The notes under the pieces: model-generated
Seen by the model: the letters and a program-made list of their open reading frames with translations, nothing else
Told to the model about the DNA's origin: nothing
The model's database searches: none
Made by a program: the position numbers and the translations under genes
DNA from: an uncultured Eubacteriales bacterium
Lineage (GTDB): Bacteria; Bacillota; Clostridia; Christensenellales; CAG-917
DNA: 64,000 nucleotides
Assembly: GCA_900547975.1 (NCBI GenBank)
Contig: URIX01000004.1
Coordinates: 1 to 64,000, forward strand
Direction: 5' to 3'
Shown here: positions 43,853 to 51,536 of the stretch, in pieces
Numbering within the stretch: the stretch's first letter is position 1
How the letters are laid out: the number at the start of each line of letters is the position of its first letter

Positions 43853-45118
43853 TTATTCGATAACCACGCCGTCTTTGAGATTGTCGGCGATTTCCTTGCC
43901 TATTTCGTTGGCTTGTTCGCTGCAAAGCGCGATTTCCTCGTTCTTGTCGTCGGAAACCGTGTTGTCGCTTTCGGTTTCGACTACGCTTTCGTCCGCAAGA
44001 GTTTCGAGAGCGTCTTCTTCGACGGTTTCGACGGGATTTTCAACCTCGATGTCGGCAGGAAGCGTAACCGCTTTCTTGGGTGCGAGGCGCGGGAACAACG
44101 CAAAGAAGTGACTTCCCTTGCACACGAAGATTTCACGCATAATAATGAAAGATACGAATGCGATTGTGCCGCCGAACGTGACGTCGCTCATATAGTGCGC
44201 GCCAACGACGATACGGCTGATTGCAACGAGCATCGTGATGACGATAGGCGTAACCCAGCAAGCGATTTTACCCGCCTTTTTATGCTTGAAGTCCACGACG
44301 TCGGGAAGCATAATGAGCGCGTACGACATACCTGCCGCGCAAGTATGACCTGACGGGAACGACTTGAACGCGTCGCTTGCGCCGGGATATACGTCGATAA
44401 ACGAATTGATTATCGCCTCGTCGGGTTGACCGTTGCGAACATACCAAGGCGTATAGCCCTGCACCAACCCTGCGTTGATAAGGCGTTGACCGACGTTCGA
44501 GTTGATTGCTCTAAATCTCATACGACCGACCGGGTCTTTGACGAGGAGGATAATTATGTTTGCAAGCACGCAAGCCGCAAGAGCCGCAACCACCCACCAT
44601 ACGAGCCTTTTGAGCGTTTCCGCTTTCAAAGTACGAAGCGCAAGCACCGTAAGAGCCTGAATCGTGAGCGCAACGAGAACTTGACTTGCAACCACCGCGC
44701 CGTTGTGACGATATTCATAAACCGCCGCGCCTGCCGCGCCGATTTCATTTGCGGCGTGCTCGATGACGTATTTCATCATATCTTTGATATAATACCACCA
44801 AGCGACCGTTCCCGCAAACGCAAAAATGACAGCAAGAGCAATCGCCCATTTCTTTTTGTCAAAGCACTTTGCGAAATACCAACAAAGAATCGCCGTGCAT
44901 AAACTCAAAAGAATGTAAATCGGCGACGTGCCGACAGCCTCGCCCACTACGCCGAACAAATCGTTTGCAAGATATTCGCCGGGTTTCAACGCGTTTTTGG
45001 TGAGAATTTTGCTCACTTGAAAGTCGCAATAAGTCGCAACCAAAACGAGAGAAACAAACAACACCGCAAACAAGCACAGCGCAATTATCGTTTTTGATTT
45101 GATATTAAGAGATTTCAT
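43853..45118 (-). CDS. PAP2-superfamily membrane phosphatase
   Basis: A 421-residue protein with about six to seven membrane helices and the three PAP2 motifs: KDPVGRMRF (KX6RP-like, with Phe in place of Pro), PSGHT, and SRIVVGAHYMSDV (SRX5HX3D). The last 75 residues are an acidic Val/Glu/Asp-rich tail outside the domain. Likely dephosphorylates a lipid phosphate such as undecaprenyl diphosphate or phosphatidic acid; substrate not determinable. Confidence 0.88.
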   Translation of the reverse strand: MKSLNIKSKTIIALCLFAVLFVSLVLVATYCDFQVSKILTKNALKPGEYLANDLFGVVGEAVGTSPIYILLSLCTAILCWYFAKCFDKKKWAIALAVIFAFAGTVAWWYYIKDMMKYVIEHAANEIGAAGAAVYEYRHNGAVVASQVLVALTIQALTVLALRTLKAETLKRLVWWVVAALAACVLANIIILLVKDPVGRMRFRAINSNVGQRLINAGLVQGYTPWYVRNGQPDEAIINSFIDVYPGASDAFKSFPSGHTCAAGMSYALIMLPDVVDFKHKKAGKIACWVTPIVITMLVAISRIVVGAHYMSDVTFGGTIAFVSFIIMREIFVCKGSHFFALFPRLAPKKAVTLPADIEVENPVETVEEDALETLADESVVETESDNTVSDDKNEEIALCSEQANEIGKEIADNLKDGVVIE

Positions 45119-45350
45119 ACAATAACCCCTACAGTTTTTATTACTTTACATATTTTACCATACAACGGCGATTTTATCAATACATACCCTCAAAATTGTA
45201 TGCAAAATATGCACAAACCGTATTTTAATTGCCAATTTGTCCGATTTTTCGTTCAAAAGTATTCGCAAATTCGCTGATTTTTGAAATACTTTTGCCACAT
45301 TCACTACACATTATCAATGCCGAATACAATTCGCAATTGGAGGAAATAAT

Positions 45351-45494
45351 ATGCCGGGCGGCAAAATCCTGCCACCTTCAAAGGATAAAGCAAAGCGCAC
45401 AGACAAAAATTGGGTATTGCAATATACAACGGGATATGATATATTAAGAGTAGCAAAAGATTCCTGCTATGTTTGTGATGATGCACTATTTTGA
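45351..45494 (+). CDS. Small ORF of 47 codons, unknown function
   Basis: An ATG with a good ribosome site (TTGGAGGAAATAAT) opens a 47-residue frame starting MPGGKILPPSKDKAKR and ending CYVCDDALF. The middle reads like a small globular fragment (NWVLQYTTGYDILRVAKDS). An inverted repeat at 45254-45294 (CAAAAGTATT/AATACTTTTG) precedes it, and a structured region with a strong terminator follows. No family recognised; it could also be chance within an RNA gene. Confidence 0.4.
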   Translation: MPGGKILPPSKDKAKRTDKNWVLQYTTGYDILRVAKDSCYVCDDALF

Positions 45495-45510
45495 ACCACA
45501 AATTTTATAC

Positions 45511-45687
45511 GGGATGACGCGTCCGACATAAATGCAGCGATGTCAAGCCTCGCAATTCAGTGGAAGACAGCAACTGCACGGCAGTCTTTACCCACCCTGC
45601 TATACGGCGGGTTTATAAAATGGCATCACACGGCGGTGCGGGATGGTCAAGAGAAAAACAGTCGCTCAATCGAGCGACTGTTTTTTT
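45511..45687 (+). ncRNA. Structured region ending in a strong terminator: candidate small RNA or 3' UTR
   Basis: Several local helices are visible: GACAT/ATGTC (45525-45544), GTGGAAGAC pairing with GTCTTTACCCAC (45560-45595), ACCC/GGGT, and a final terminator CAGTCGCT/AGCGACTG followed by seven Ts (45659-45687). No match to tmRNA, RNase P, SRP RNA or a known riboswitch core could be made by eye. It may be the tail of the small ORF transcript. Confidence 0.4.
45659..45687 (+). terminator. Strong intrinsic terminator
   Basis: Eight-bp stem CAGTCGCT/AGCGACTG, 6-nt loop, seven-T run on the plus strand. Confidence 0.85.
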
Positions 45688-45765
45688 AAGTAATAAAAAT
45701 TGATGTTTATATTATGTTGTGATACTTAAATGTTGATAAAAAAAACAAGCGTAACGTAAGGTTTT

Positions 45766-45887
45766 AAGCGCAATATTTGGATGAAGAACAAGGAAAAGAC
45801 CTTTTGCGAATCCGCCCAACGTACAAGAACGTACGTGACGGGTGAGCAAAATGTCTTTGACGCAGTGATTCGCCAAATAGTGCGCTT
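45766..45887. repeat. Gene-end cruciform element F
   Basis: Outer arms AAGCGCAATATTTGG (45766-45780) and CCAAATAGTGCGCTT (45873-45887), 14 of 15 paired. Core GATGAAGAACAAGGAAAAG, stem GACCTTTTGC/GCAAAATGTC, inner hairpin CCAACGTAC-GTACGTG, then TTTGACGCAGTGATTCG. It abuts element B, not a gene. The preceding AAGGTTTTAAGCGC recurs before the copies at 47.3-47.5 kb. Confidence 0.85.
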
Positions 45888-46014
45888 GAGAGACTGCCAA
45901 ATAGATACATAACGCGAAAGAGACACCAAAACAGCAATTCCAGTGTACATAGACGTACACGAATTGATGAGTGGGTGTCTCTGACAAAGTTAGGTGCTAT
46001 TTGGCAGTCTCTCA
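45887..46014. repeat. Gene-end cruciform element B
   Basis: Perfect 18-bp outer stem TGAGAGACTGCCAAATAG (45887-45904) with complement at 45997-46014. Core CATAACGCGAAAG, stem AGACACC/GGTGTCT, inner hairpin GTGTAC-ATAGAC-GTACAC with CAATTC/GAATTG below it, then CTGACAAAGTTAGGT. The right arm ends exactly with the TGA stop (46012-46014) of the aminopeptidase gene. Confidence 0.9.
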
Positions 46015-47238
46015 AAATGCCCAGTTGCCGTTGCGGAAAATGAGTATATCCTCCCCATCTCTCGTATGCGCCGTCACGTTAAGGTCTTGCGAGCCGATCA
46101 TAAAGTCTACGTGTATGATTGAATCGTTGATACCTTTTTGACGACATTCTTCGAGGGTGTATTTGTCGTAATCTTTGATACAATTCTCGAAACCGCGACC
46201 AAGTGCGAGGTGACAGCAGGCGTTCTCGTCGAACAAGGTGTTGAGGAAGGTTATTTCGGAATTGCGAATAGGCGAATCGTAAGGAACGAGAGCACATTCA
46301 CCGAGATAAGCGGCGTTTTCGTCCATAGAAATCATTTGTTTGAGAAGTTCCTCGCCTTTTTCGGCGTGGACTTCGACCGCTTTGCCGTTTTCAAAGCGCA
46401 CGGAAAAATTCTCGATGAGTTCGCCGCGATAAGATAGCGGGCGAGTTGCATAGACGACGCCTTCCGCTTTGCCCTTCATAGGCGATGTGAAAACTTCCTC
46501 GCTCGGAATGTTGGGATTGAACTCTACACCGCCGAGCGTAAACTCGCTTCCGCCGAGAAAGAGTGCGTCGGGAATGAGCCATACGGTAAAATTAGTGCCG
46601 TTAGATGACGTATAATGCAATGATTCGATGCCGAGCGAATTGAGATAATCGTATCTTGCTTTGAGGTCGGCGTTATGCTCGTTCCAAGCCTGAACGGGGT
46701 CGTTGCCGTCCGCTCTTGACGTGTAAAGAATGGCGTTCCAAAGTTTTTCGACAGCTTTGCCGACTCTCTCGTTCGGGAACACCTTTTTCGCCCACGCTTC
46801 ACCGGGGACTGCGGCGATACACCATTGATATTTGTTGTCCATTTGGTCGTGTAGGGGTTTTATGATAGGATAAATCGCTCTTTGCGCCTTTGCGACTTTG
46901 GATTGGTCCACGCCTTTAAGTCCGTCGGGGTCTTCCGATTCGATATATATAACCGCGGGAAGCGCGTCAACCTGATGTTTGAGTTTTTCGACTTGCCACT
47001 CGTCCATCATGGAAAGAGTTTTGAGCGAACGATAGCGATAGTTGACTTTCGTGAGCGGTTGATAATCCCACTCGACCGTAACTTTCTTTGCACCCTTTCG
47101 ATAACATTCCTCAGCAACCATTTTTACAAATTCGGGTTGGTCGAGTCCTGCACGGATGATGACTTCTTGATTTTTCTGCACGTTTACGCCCTTTTGAGCG
47201 ATAAGACGAGCATATTTTTGCATAGTTGTTTTTTTCAT
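46012..47238 (-). CDS. M29-family aminopeptidase
   Basis: A 408-residue metallo-aminopeptidase of the AmpS/PepS (M29) family. Recognisable pieces are YARLIAQKGVNVQKNQEVIIRAG, VEWDYQ, YTSSNGTNFTVWLI, GGVEFNPNIPSEEVFTSP, LGECALVPYDSPI and CCHLALGRGFENCI; metal ligands lie among these Glu/His/Asp residues. Removes N-terminal residues from peptides in the cytoplasm. It stands alone with its own promoter; the stop codon lies in a cruciform arm. Confidence 0.92.
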   Translation of the reverse strand: MKKTTMQKYARLIAQKGVNVQKNQEVIIRAGLDQPEFVKMVAEECYRKGAKKVTVEWDYQPLTKVNYRYRSLKTLSMMDEWQVEKLKHQVDALPAVIYIESEDPDGLKGVDQSKVAKAQRAIYPIIKPLHDQMDNKYQWCIAAVPGEAWAKKVFPNERVGKAVEKLWNAILYTSRADGNDPVQAWNEHNADLKARYDYLNSLGIESLHYTSSNGTNFTVWLIPDALFLGGSEFTLGGVEFNPNIPSEEVFTSPMKGKAEGVVYATRPLSYRGELIENFSVRFENGKAVEVHAEKGEELLKQMISMDENAAYLGECALVPYDSPIRNSEITFLNTLFDENACCHLALGRGFENCIKDYDKYTLEECRQKGINDSIIHVDFMIGSQDLNVTAHTRDGEDILIFRNGNWAF

Positions 47239-47272
47239 ACACTACACCTCTGTGCGTTCATATTTTGTGAAT

Positions 47273-47300
47273 ATTATATCATCTTTCGTCGTTATTTCAA
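47273..47300 (-). promoter_or_regulatory. Promoter of the aminopeptidase gene
   Basis: On the minus strand TTGAAA, 16-nt spacer, TATAAT, about 34 nt before the start codon. Confidence 0.65.
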
Positions 47301-47327
47301 CAACATTTTACGCATTACGCCAACAAA

Positions 47328-47714
47328 GGTTTTAAGCGCGGATATTTGAGCGACAGACAAGAAAGGCACATCTTGGATCAATCCTCAAAAAACCGCACAT
47401 ATTCGTAAAGCGCGATATTTAGATGAAGAACAAGAAAGAGCCGTCCGAACGGCAACCCTAATTTACTTGTAGTAAATGAGTTGACGGACGATTGGTGATG
47501 ACATAGTTATTGCCGTTTTAAGCGCGATATTTGAGTGGCAGACAAGAAAGGACATCTTGAATCAATCCTCAAAAACTGCACATATTCGTAAAGCGCGATA
47601 TTTAGATGAAGAACAAGAAAGAGCCGTCCGAACGGCAACCCTAATTTACTATTCGTAAATGAGTTGACGGACGGACGGCTCTGCCGAAGTTATTCGCTAA
47701 ATAGCGCGCTTTAC
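47328..47714. repeat. Tandemly duplicated gene-end cruciform element (C1 and C2)
   Basis: A unit of about 183 bp occurs twice (47328-47511 and 47512-47695), each starting GGTTTTAAGCGC or its equivalent and containing GTAAAGCGCGATATTTAG, GATGAAGAACAAGAAAG and CCGTCCGAACGGCAACCC. C2 (47588-47714) is complete: arms GTAAAGCGCGATATTTA / TAAATAGCGCGCTTTAC (16 of 17), with core CTGCCGAAGTTATTCGC. C1 has lost the matching right half. C2's right arm ends 2 bp before the stop codon of the flavoenzyme gene. Confidence 0.88.
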
Positions 47715-47716
47715 AC

Positions 47717-49771
47717 TTACAGTTTCATTGCAACATCCCAAGCACCCCAAATTACAGTGCGAAGGTTGCCGACTTTTGCGCTGTCGCCGACGACGTGAAC
47801 GTGTTTGCTCTCTTGCGCGACGGGCGCGGGTCTGTAACCGACGGACATAATGACGGAATCTGCGGGAATCTCGAATTCTTTGCCGTCTTTGGACGCAACT
47901 TTAACGCCGTTGTCGGTGACCGCAACGAGTTTGGTTTCGAGATGCACGGGCACTTTGTGAAGTGCAAAGTATTCTCTCAAATAGGACGAGTTTGCAAGGC
48001 ATACGCCCTTGACTGCGATAAGGTCGTTCTTCATCTCGACGATAGTCGGGTGTTTGCCTTGAAGTTGCAATTCGTATGCGATTTCGCAACCTGTCAAGCC
48101 ACCGCCAATGATGACGACGTTGTCGCCTACTTCTTTGTTTCCGAGCAAGAAATCGCACGCTTCGACGGTCTTTTCGACGCCGGGGACGTTGAAACGTCTT
48201 GCCACTGCGCCCGTTGCCACGACGACTTCGTCTGCGTCGAGTTTGTTTACGTCGTCAACTTTGACGCCGTACTTCACTTCAATGCCCAAATCTTTGATTT
48301 GCTTTTTGTACCACTCGATAAGTTCTTTATCTTTCTCTTTGAAAGACGGTGCTGCCGCCGCTACGAAAATGCCGCCGAGATCGTTGGATTTCTCGTAAAT
48401 GGTGACTTTATGACCACGCAACGTTGCGACTCTTGCAACTTCCATACCGCCGATACCACCGCCGACGACGGCGATCTTCTTGGATTTGGTTGCGGGAACG
48501 ATCTTGTATTTCTTGGATTGCATCGTGTGCGGATTGAGTGCGCAACGAGCCATTCCTGCGGTATCCGACAAATCCTGATCGTTTGCAACGCCGTTGTAGT
48601 GCGCCATATTGAAGCAAGCGTTATGGCAGCAAATGCAAGGCATAATGTCGTCTTCTCTGCCTTGAATGAGTTTGGTGACCCATTCGGGATCGGTGAGGAA
48701 TTGACGGGCGACGCCCATACCGTCGATTTTGCCTTCCGCAATAGCCTTTGCGCCGACTTCGGGGGTCATACGACCTGCGCAAACGACAGGAATATCGACT
48801 GCTTTTTTGAGTTCTTCACAATCTGCGAGGTTGCAGTTTTGCGGCATATATACCGGCGGATGCGCCCAGTACCACGCGTCGTACGTACCGTTGTCCGAGT
48901 TGAGCATATCGTAACCTGCGTCTTGAAGCATTTTGGCTGCGATTTTGCTTTCTTCCATATCGCGACCGACTTCGACGTAATCTTCACCTGGAAGCGCGCC
49001 TTGACGGAAGCCTTTGGTCTTGGATACGACGGAATATCTCAACGAAACGGGATAATCTTCGCCGCATACTCTCTTGATTTCCTTGACGATTTCGATGGGG
49101 AAACGGTATCTGTTTTCGATTGAACCGCCGTACTCGTCGGTACGTTGGTTGGTGTATTTCATCGTGAATTGGTCGAGCAAATATCCTTCGTGGACCGCGT
49201 GGATTTCAACGCCGTCAACACCTGCGTCTTTGCACATTTTTGCGGTTTTGCCGAACGCTTTGATAAACTCGTGAATCTCGTCGATAGTCATTGCTCTGGA
49301 CGGCACTTTGTCACTCCAACGGTTGGGATTGGGACTCGCGCTCATCGTGAGTTGATCGATATTGATAAACGGCTTTGCGATTGCACCCAAAACTTTGTTT
49401 GTGGCAATCATTTCCATAAGTCCGGTGATTGCAAAAGAACGTCCGAAACCTGCGGTGAGTTGCACAAACATCTTCGCGCCCGTCTTGTGGATTTCTTCCA
49501 TAAAGGGTTTGAGGTGTTTGAAAGAACTCTTGCTTTTGTAAAGCCAGTTTCCGCCGATAACGTTTCTGATGGGTGCGATACCCGGCAAAATAAGACCGAC
49601 GTTGTTCTTTGCCCTATCGAGCAAGAAGTTTGCGGCTTCTTCGTCGAAGTGATGCGGTTCCATCCAGCCGAAGATTGAAGTTCCGCCCATAGAAGTCAAC
49701 ACGATGCGGTTTTTTATCTCGCATTTGCCTATCTTCCAAGGGGTAAACAAACTTTGATATTTGGGATCCAT
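47717..49771 (-). CDS. Old Yellow Enzyme-type NADH:flavin oxidoreductase with FeS and FAD/NAD domains
   Basis: A 684-residue enzyme of the 2,4-dienoyl-CoA reductase/BaiCD/BaiH architecture. An N-terminal FMN-binding TIM barrel (LFTPWKIGKCEIKNRIVLTSMGG; GVEIHAVHEGYLLDQF) is followed by a [4Fe-4S] motif CICCHNAC with a fourth Cys in ARCALNP. A C-terminal FAD/NAD part has two GxGxxG motifs (VVGGGIGGMEVA and IIGGGLTGCEIA). It likely transfers electrons from NAD(P)H to an enoate or related unsaturated substrate; which one cannot be told. AAGGAG ribosome site and a promoter are present. Confidence 0.93.
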   Translation of the reverse strand: MDPKYQSLFTPWKIGKCEIKNRIVLTSMGGTSIFGWMEPHHFDEEAANFLLDRAKNNVGLILPGIAPIRNVIGGNWLYKSKSSFKHLKPFMEEIHKTGAKMFVQLTAGFGRSFAITGLMEMIATNKVLGAIAKPFINIDQLTMSASPNPNRWSDKVPSRAMTIDEIHEFIKAFGKTAKMCKDAGVDGVEIHAVHEGYLLDQFTMKYTNQRTDEYGGSIENRYRFPIEIVKEIKRVCGEDYPVSLRYSVVSKTKGFRQGALPGEDYVEVGRDMEESKIAAKMLQDAGYDMLNSDNGTYDAWYWAHPPVYMPQNCNLADCEELKKAVDIPVVCAGRMTPEVGAKAIAEGKIDGMGVARQFLTDPEWVTKLIQGREDDIMPCICCHNACFNMAHYNGVANDQDLSDTAGMARCALNPHTMQSKKYKIVPATKSKKIAVVGGGIGGMEVARVATLRGHKVTIYEKSNDLGGIFVAAAAPSFKEKDKELIEWYKKQIKDLGIEVKYGVKVDDVNKLDADEVVVATGAVARRFNVPGVEKTVEACDFLLGNKEVGDNVVIIGGGLTGCEIAYELQLQGKHPTIVEMKNDLIAVKGVCLANSSYLREYFALHKVPVHLETKLVAVTDNGVKVASKDGKEFEIPADSVIMSVGYRPAPVAQESKHVHVVGDSAKVGNLRTVIWGAWDVAMKL

Positions 49772-49803
49772 AATTTTCTCCTTAAATATTTTAATACAAA
49801 TGT

Positions 49804-49832
49804 ATTTTATAATATATCGAAATAAAAAGCAA
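49804..49832 (-). promoter_or_regulatory. Promoter of the flavoenzyme gene
   Basis: On the minus strand TTGCTT, 17-nt spacer, TAAAAT, about 33 nt before the start codon. Confidence 0.55.
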
Positions 49833-49934
49833 TACCGAATTGATATTTTTTTATCAAAACGGACAAGAAATTTCGAAAAAGGCGTAGCGGCGCGGAAAAA
49901 GCGATGGATTTTGAGAAAATATACATTTTTTTGC

Positions 49935-49963
49935 TTGCATACGACAAGAAATTATGCTATTAT
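49935..49963 (+). promoter_or_regulatory. Promoter of tRNA-Glu
   Basis: TTGCAT, 17-nt spacer, TATTAT, ending 19 nt before the mature tRNA. Confidence 0.6.
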
Positions 49964-49982
49964 CACAAAGCAATAACGATTT

Positions 49983-50058
49983 GCCCTCATGGTCAAGCGG
50001 TTCAAGACGTCGCCCTCTCACGGCGGAAACTAGGGTTCGATTCCCTATGGGGGTACCA
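49983..50058 (+). tRNA. tRNA-Glu (anticodon CTC)
   Basis: A 76-nt cloverleaf with encoded CCA. Acceptor 5' GCCCTCA pairs with 3' TGGGGGT (G-U pairs at 1-72 and 5-68), discriminator A. D stem is GTC/GAC. The anticodon stem TCGCC/GGCGG has loop CTCTCAC giving CTC, and the T arm is AGGG-TTCGATT-CCCT. CTC reads the GAG codon; a TTC isoacceptor must be elsewhere. Confidence 0.95.
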
Positions 50059-50062
50059 AAGA

Positions 50063-50091
50063 AAAGGCACATCTCAATGATGTGCTTTTTT
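50063..50091 (+). terminator. Terminator after tRNA-Glu
   Basis: GCACAT/ATGTGC stem followed by TTTTTT. The stem and the following 30 bp resemble the terminator region at 51087-51144. Confidence 0.8.
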
Positions 50092-50200
50092 CATTTCAAA
50101 TAAATTTCGGGAATCGAACGGGCGGGAAAACTGAAAATCCGATGAATTGTGCGCCATACTCTAATTTTGCACATTTCATAAATGCAAAAGAATTTTGGCG

Positions 50201-50229
50201 TTTACATCTCGTAGGATAAATGATATAAT
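50201..50229 (+). promoter_or_regulatory. Promoter of the nucleoside phosphorylase gene
   Basis: TTTACA, 17-nt spacer, TATAAT, leaving a leader of about 65 nt with a small hairpin near CCGAAACAATCGG. Confidence 0.7.
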
Positions 50230-50299
50230 GACCGAAACAATCGGATTATCCGAAAAACAGCACAAAACCTTGCATAACCTTGTACGGAAATAGGAAAAA

Positions 50300-51061
50300 A
50301 TGAGCATAATCGATTCATTTGACAACAAATCGAAACCATTGATTGATATAAGTGCTTTTTACGGCGAAAAGAAGTTTTTTGCCGACGTTTGCATTGTGTC
50401 GTTTTCAAGGCACGTTTTGGCAATGTTTTTGGAAAAATACGAAAGCCACCCCATAGGTCACTCGGCAACGGCAAACGGACACATCGATATTTATCTGTTT
50501 GAAGTCAACGGGAAAAAACTTTTGTTTTATATGAGTCCAATCGGCTCGTGCGTTGCCGCGTCCGTTATGTACGAAGCAAATTACGTTTCGGGCGCAACCA
50601 AGTTTATCGTATACGGTTCGTGCGGCGTTTTGGATAAGGAAAAATGTAGCGGAAAACTGATAGTCCCCTCTTATTCCTATCGCGACGAAGGGCTTTCTTA
50701 TCACTATATGCCGCCGTCCGATTATATCGAAATAAAAAACTGCGACAAGATTGCAAAAATCTTTCAAAAATACAATTTGCCGTACGTTGTCGGAAGGTCG
50801 TGGACGACTGACGCCTTGTATATGGAAACGCAAGATAAAGCAAGACGAAGAAAAAGCGAAGGTTGCATTTCGGTTGAAATGGAATCATCGGGATTGCAAG
50901 CGATTTGCAATTATTACGGATTTGAATTGTATACGTTTTTCTTTTCGGGCGATTTGTTGAACGACGATTCTTGGGAACAAGCGAATCTCGGCAACGAAGC
51001 GGAACACGATATTCAAAAAGCAACGTTTGACGTCGCATTGAAAATTGCAATGGAAATCTGA
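50300..51061 (+). CDS. Nucleoside phosphorylase (PNP/UDP family)
   Basis: A 253-residue protein of the uridine/purine nucleoside phosphorylase fold. YGSCGVLDKEKCSGKLIVPSYSYRDEG corresponds to the phosphate/base region, YVVGRSWTTDALY and VEMESSGLQAICNYYGFE (the family's EMEs/a motif that contacts ribose) are clear. It would split a nucleoside with phosphate for salvage; base specificity is not clear. Bracketed by two similar terminator-plus-flank sequences, which suggests it was inserted as a unit downstream of the tRNA. Confidence 0.88.
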   Translation: MSIIDSFDNKSKPLIDISAFYGEKKFFADVCIVSFSRHVLAMFLEKYESHPIGHSATANGHIDIYLFEVNGKKLLFYMSPIGSCVAASVMYEANYVSGATKFIVYGSCGVLDKEKCSGKLIVPSYSYRDEGLSYHYMPPSDYIEIKNCDKIAKIFQKYNLPYVVGRSWTTDALYMETQDKARRRKSEGCISVEMESSGLQAICNYYGFELYTFFFSGDLLNDDSWEQANLGNEAEHDIQKATFDVALKIAMEI

Positions 51062-51086
51062 CTTTGAACGTAATATCAAAGTAAAT

Positions 51087-51144
51087 AAAAACACATCTTT
51101 TAGATGTGTTTTTTCATTTCAAATCGATTTAACGGAATCGAACG
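51087..51144 (+). terminator. Terminator after the phosphorylase gene, with flank repeated from the tRNA terminator
   Basis: ACACATCT/AGATGTGT stem plus TTTTTT (51087-51115). The next 30 bp (CATTTCAAATCGATTTAACG and on to GAATCGAACG) match those after the tRNA-Glu terminator (50092-50120) with few changes. Confidence 0.8.
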
Positions 51145-51192
51145 AACGTTTTGACCCAAACGAAAACGCTGTTTTATTAGAATCCGAAGCGA

Positions 51193-51270
51193 TTAAAACC
51201 ACAAGCCGCCGAAGAATCCCAACATACCGAACAATCCGAGTATCGCAAGCATAAGCGCCATAAAATGCAT
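51193..51270 (-). CDS. Very small hydrophobic ORF (25 residues)
   Basis: Minus-strand ATG with a strong ribosome site (GAGAGGTGGACT) opens a 25-residue peptide starting MHFMALMLAILGLFGM and ending GGLWF. Hydrophobic and glycine-rich throughout with no charged residue, so it could be a single short membrane peptide. No family recognised. Its 5' region (51271-51536) shows nothing else, and the rest of the gap after the phosphorylase terminator holds no other gene. Confidence 0.45.
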   Translation of the reverse strand: MHFMALMLAILGLFGMLGFFGGLWF

Positions 51271-51536
51271 AGTCCACCTCTCTTTTACAATATATGAAAC
51301 GATTATTGCGTGTTAGCACCGTTTCTTTCGACACCATAATATTCAAAGAAAATTTGCGATATTCGTTATCGGACATTAAAGCGTTATCGACATAAAGAAA
51401 AGCGGACTGCAAATCGCATATCCGTTTTTCTTATAGAATAGGGGAAAATTATGACTGTTTTACGTTTTTAATTGATTGCGCGTTTGTGTGCACTTGTAGC
51501 CAAAATTGCACAATTTTGAATATCTAACGTGGTGTT

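Noticed and set aside
45511..45687. 6S RNA, SRP RNA, tmRNA or a cobalamin/FMN riboswitch
   Set aside because: None of the conserved core sequences of these RNAs could be identified; left as an unnamed candidate RNA.
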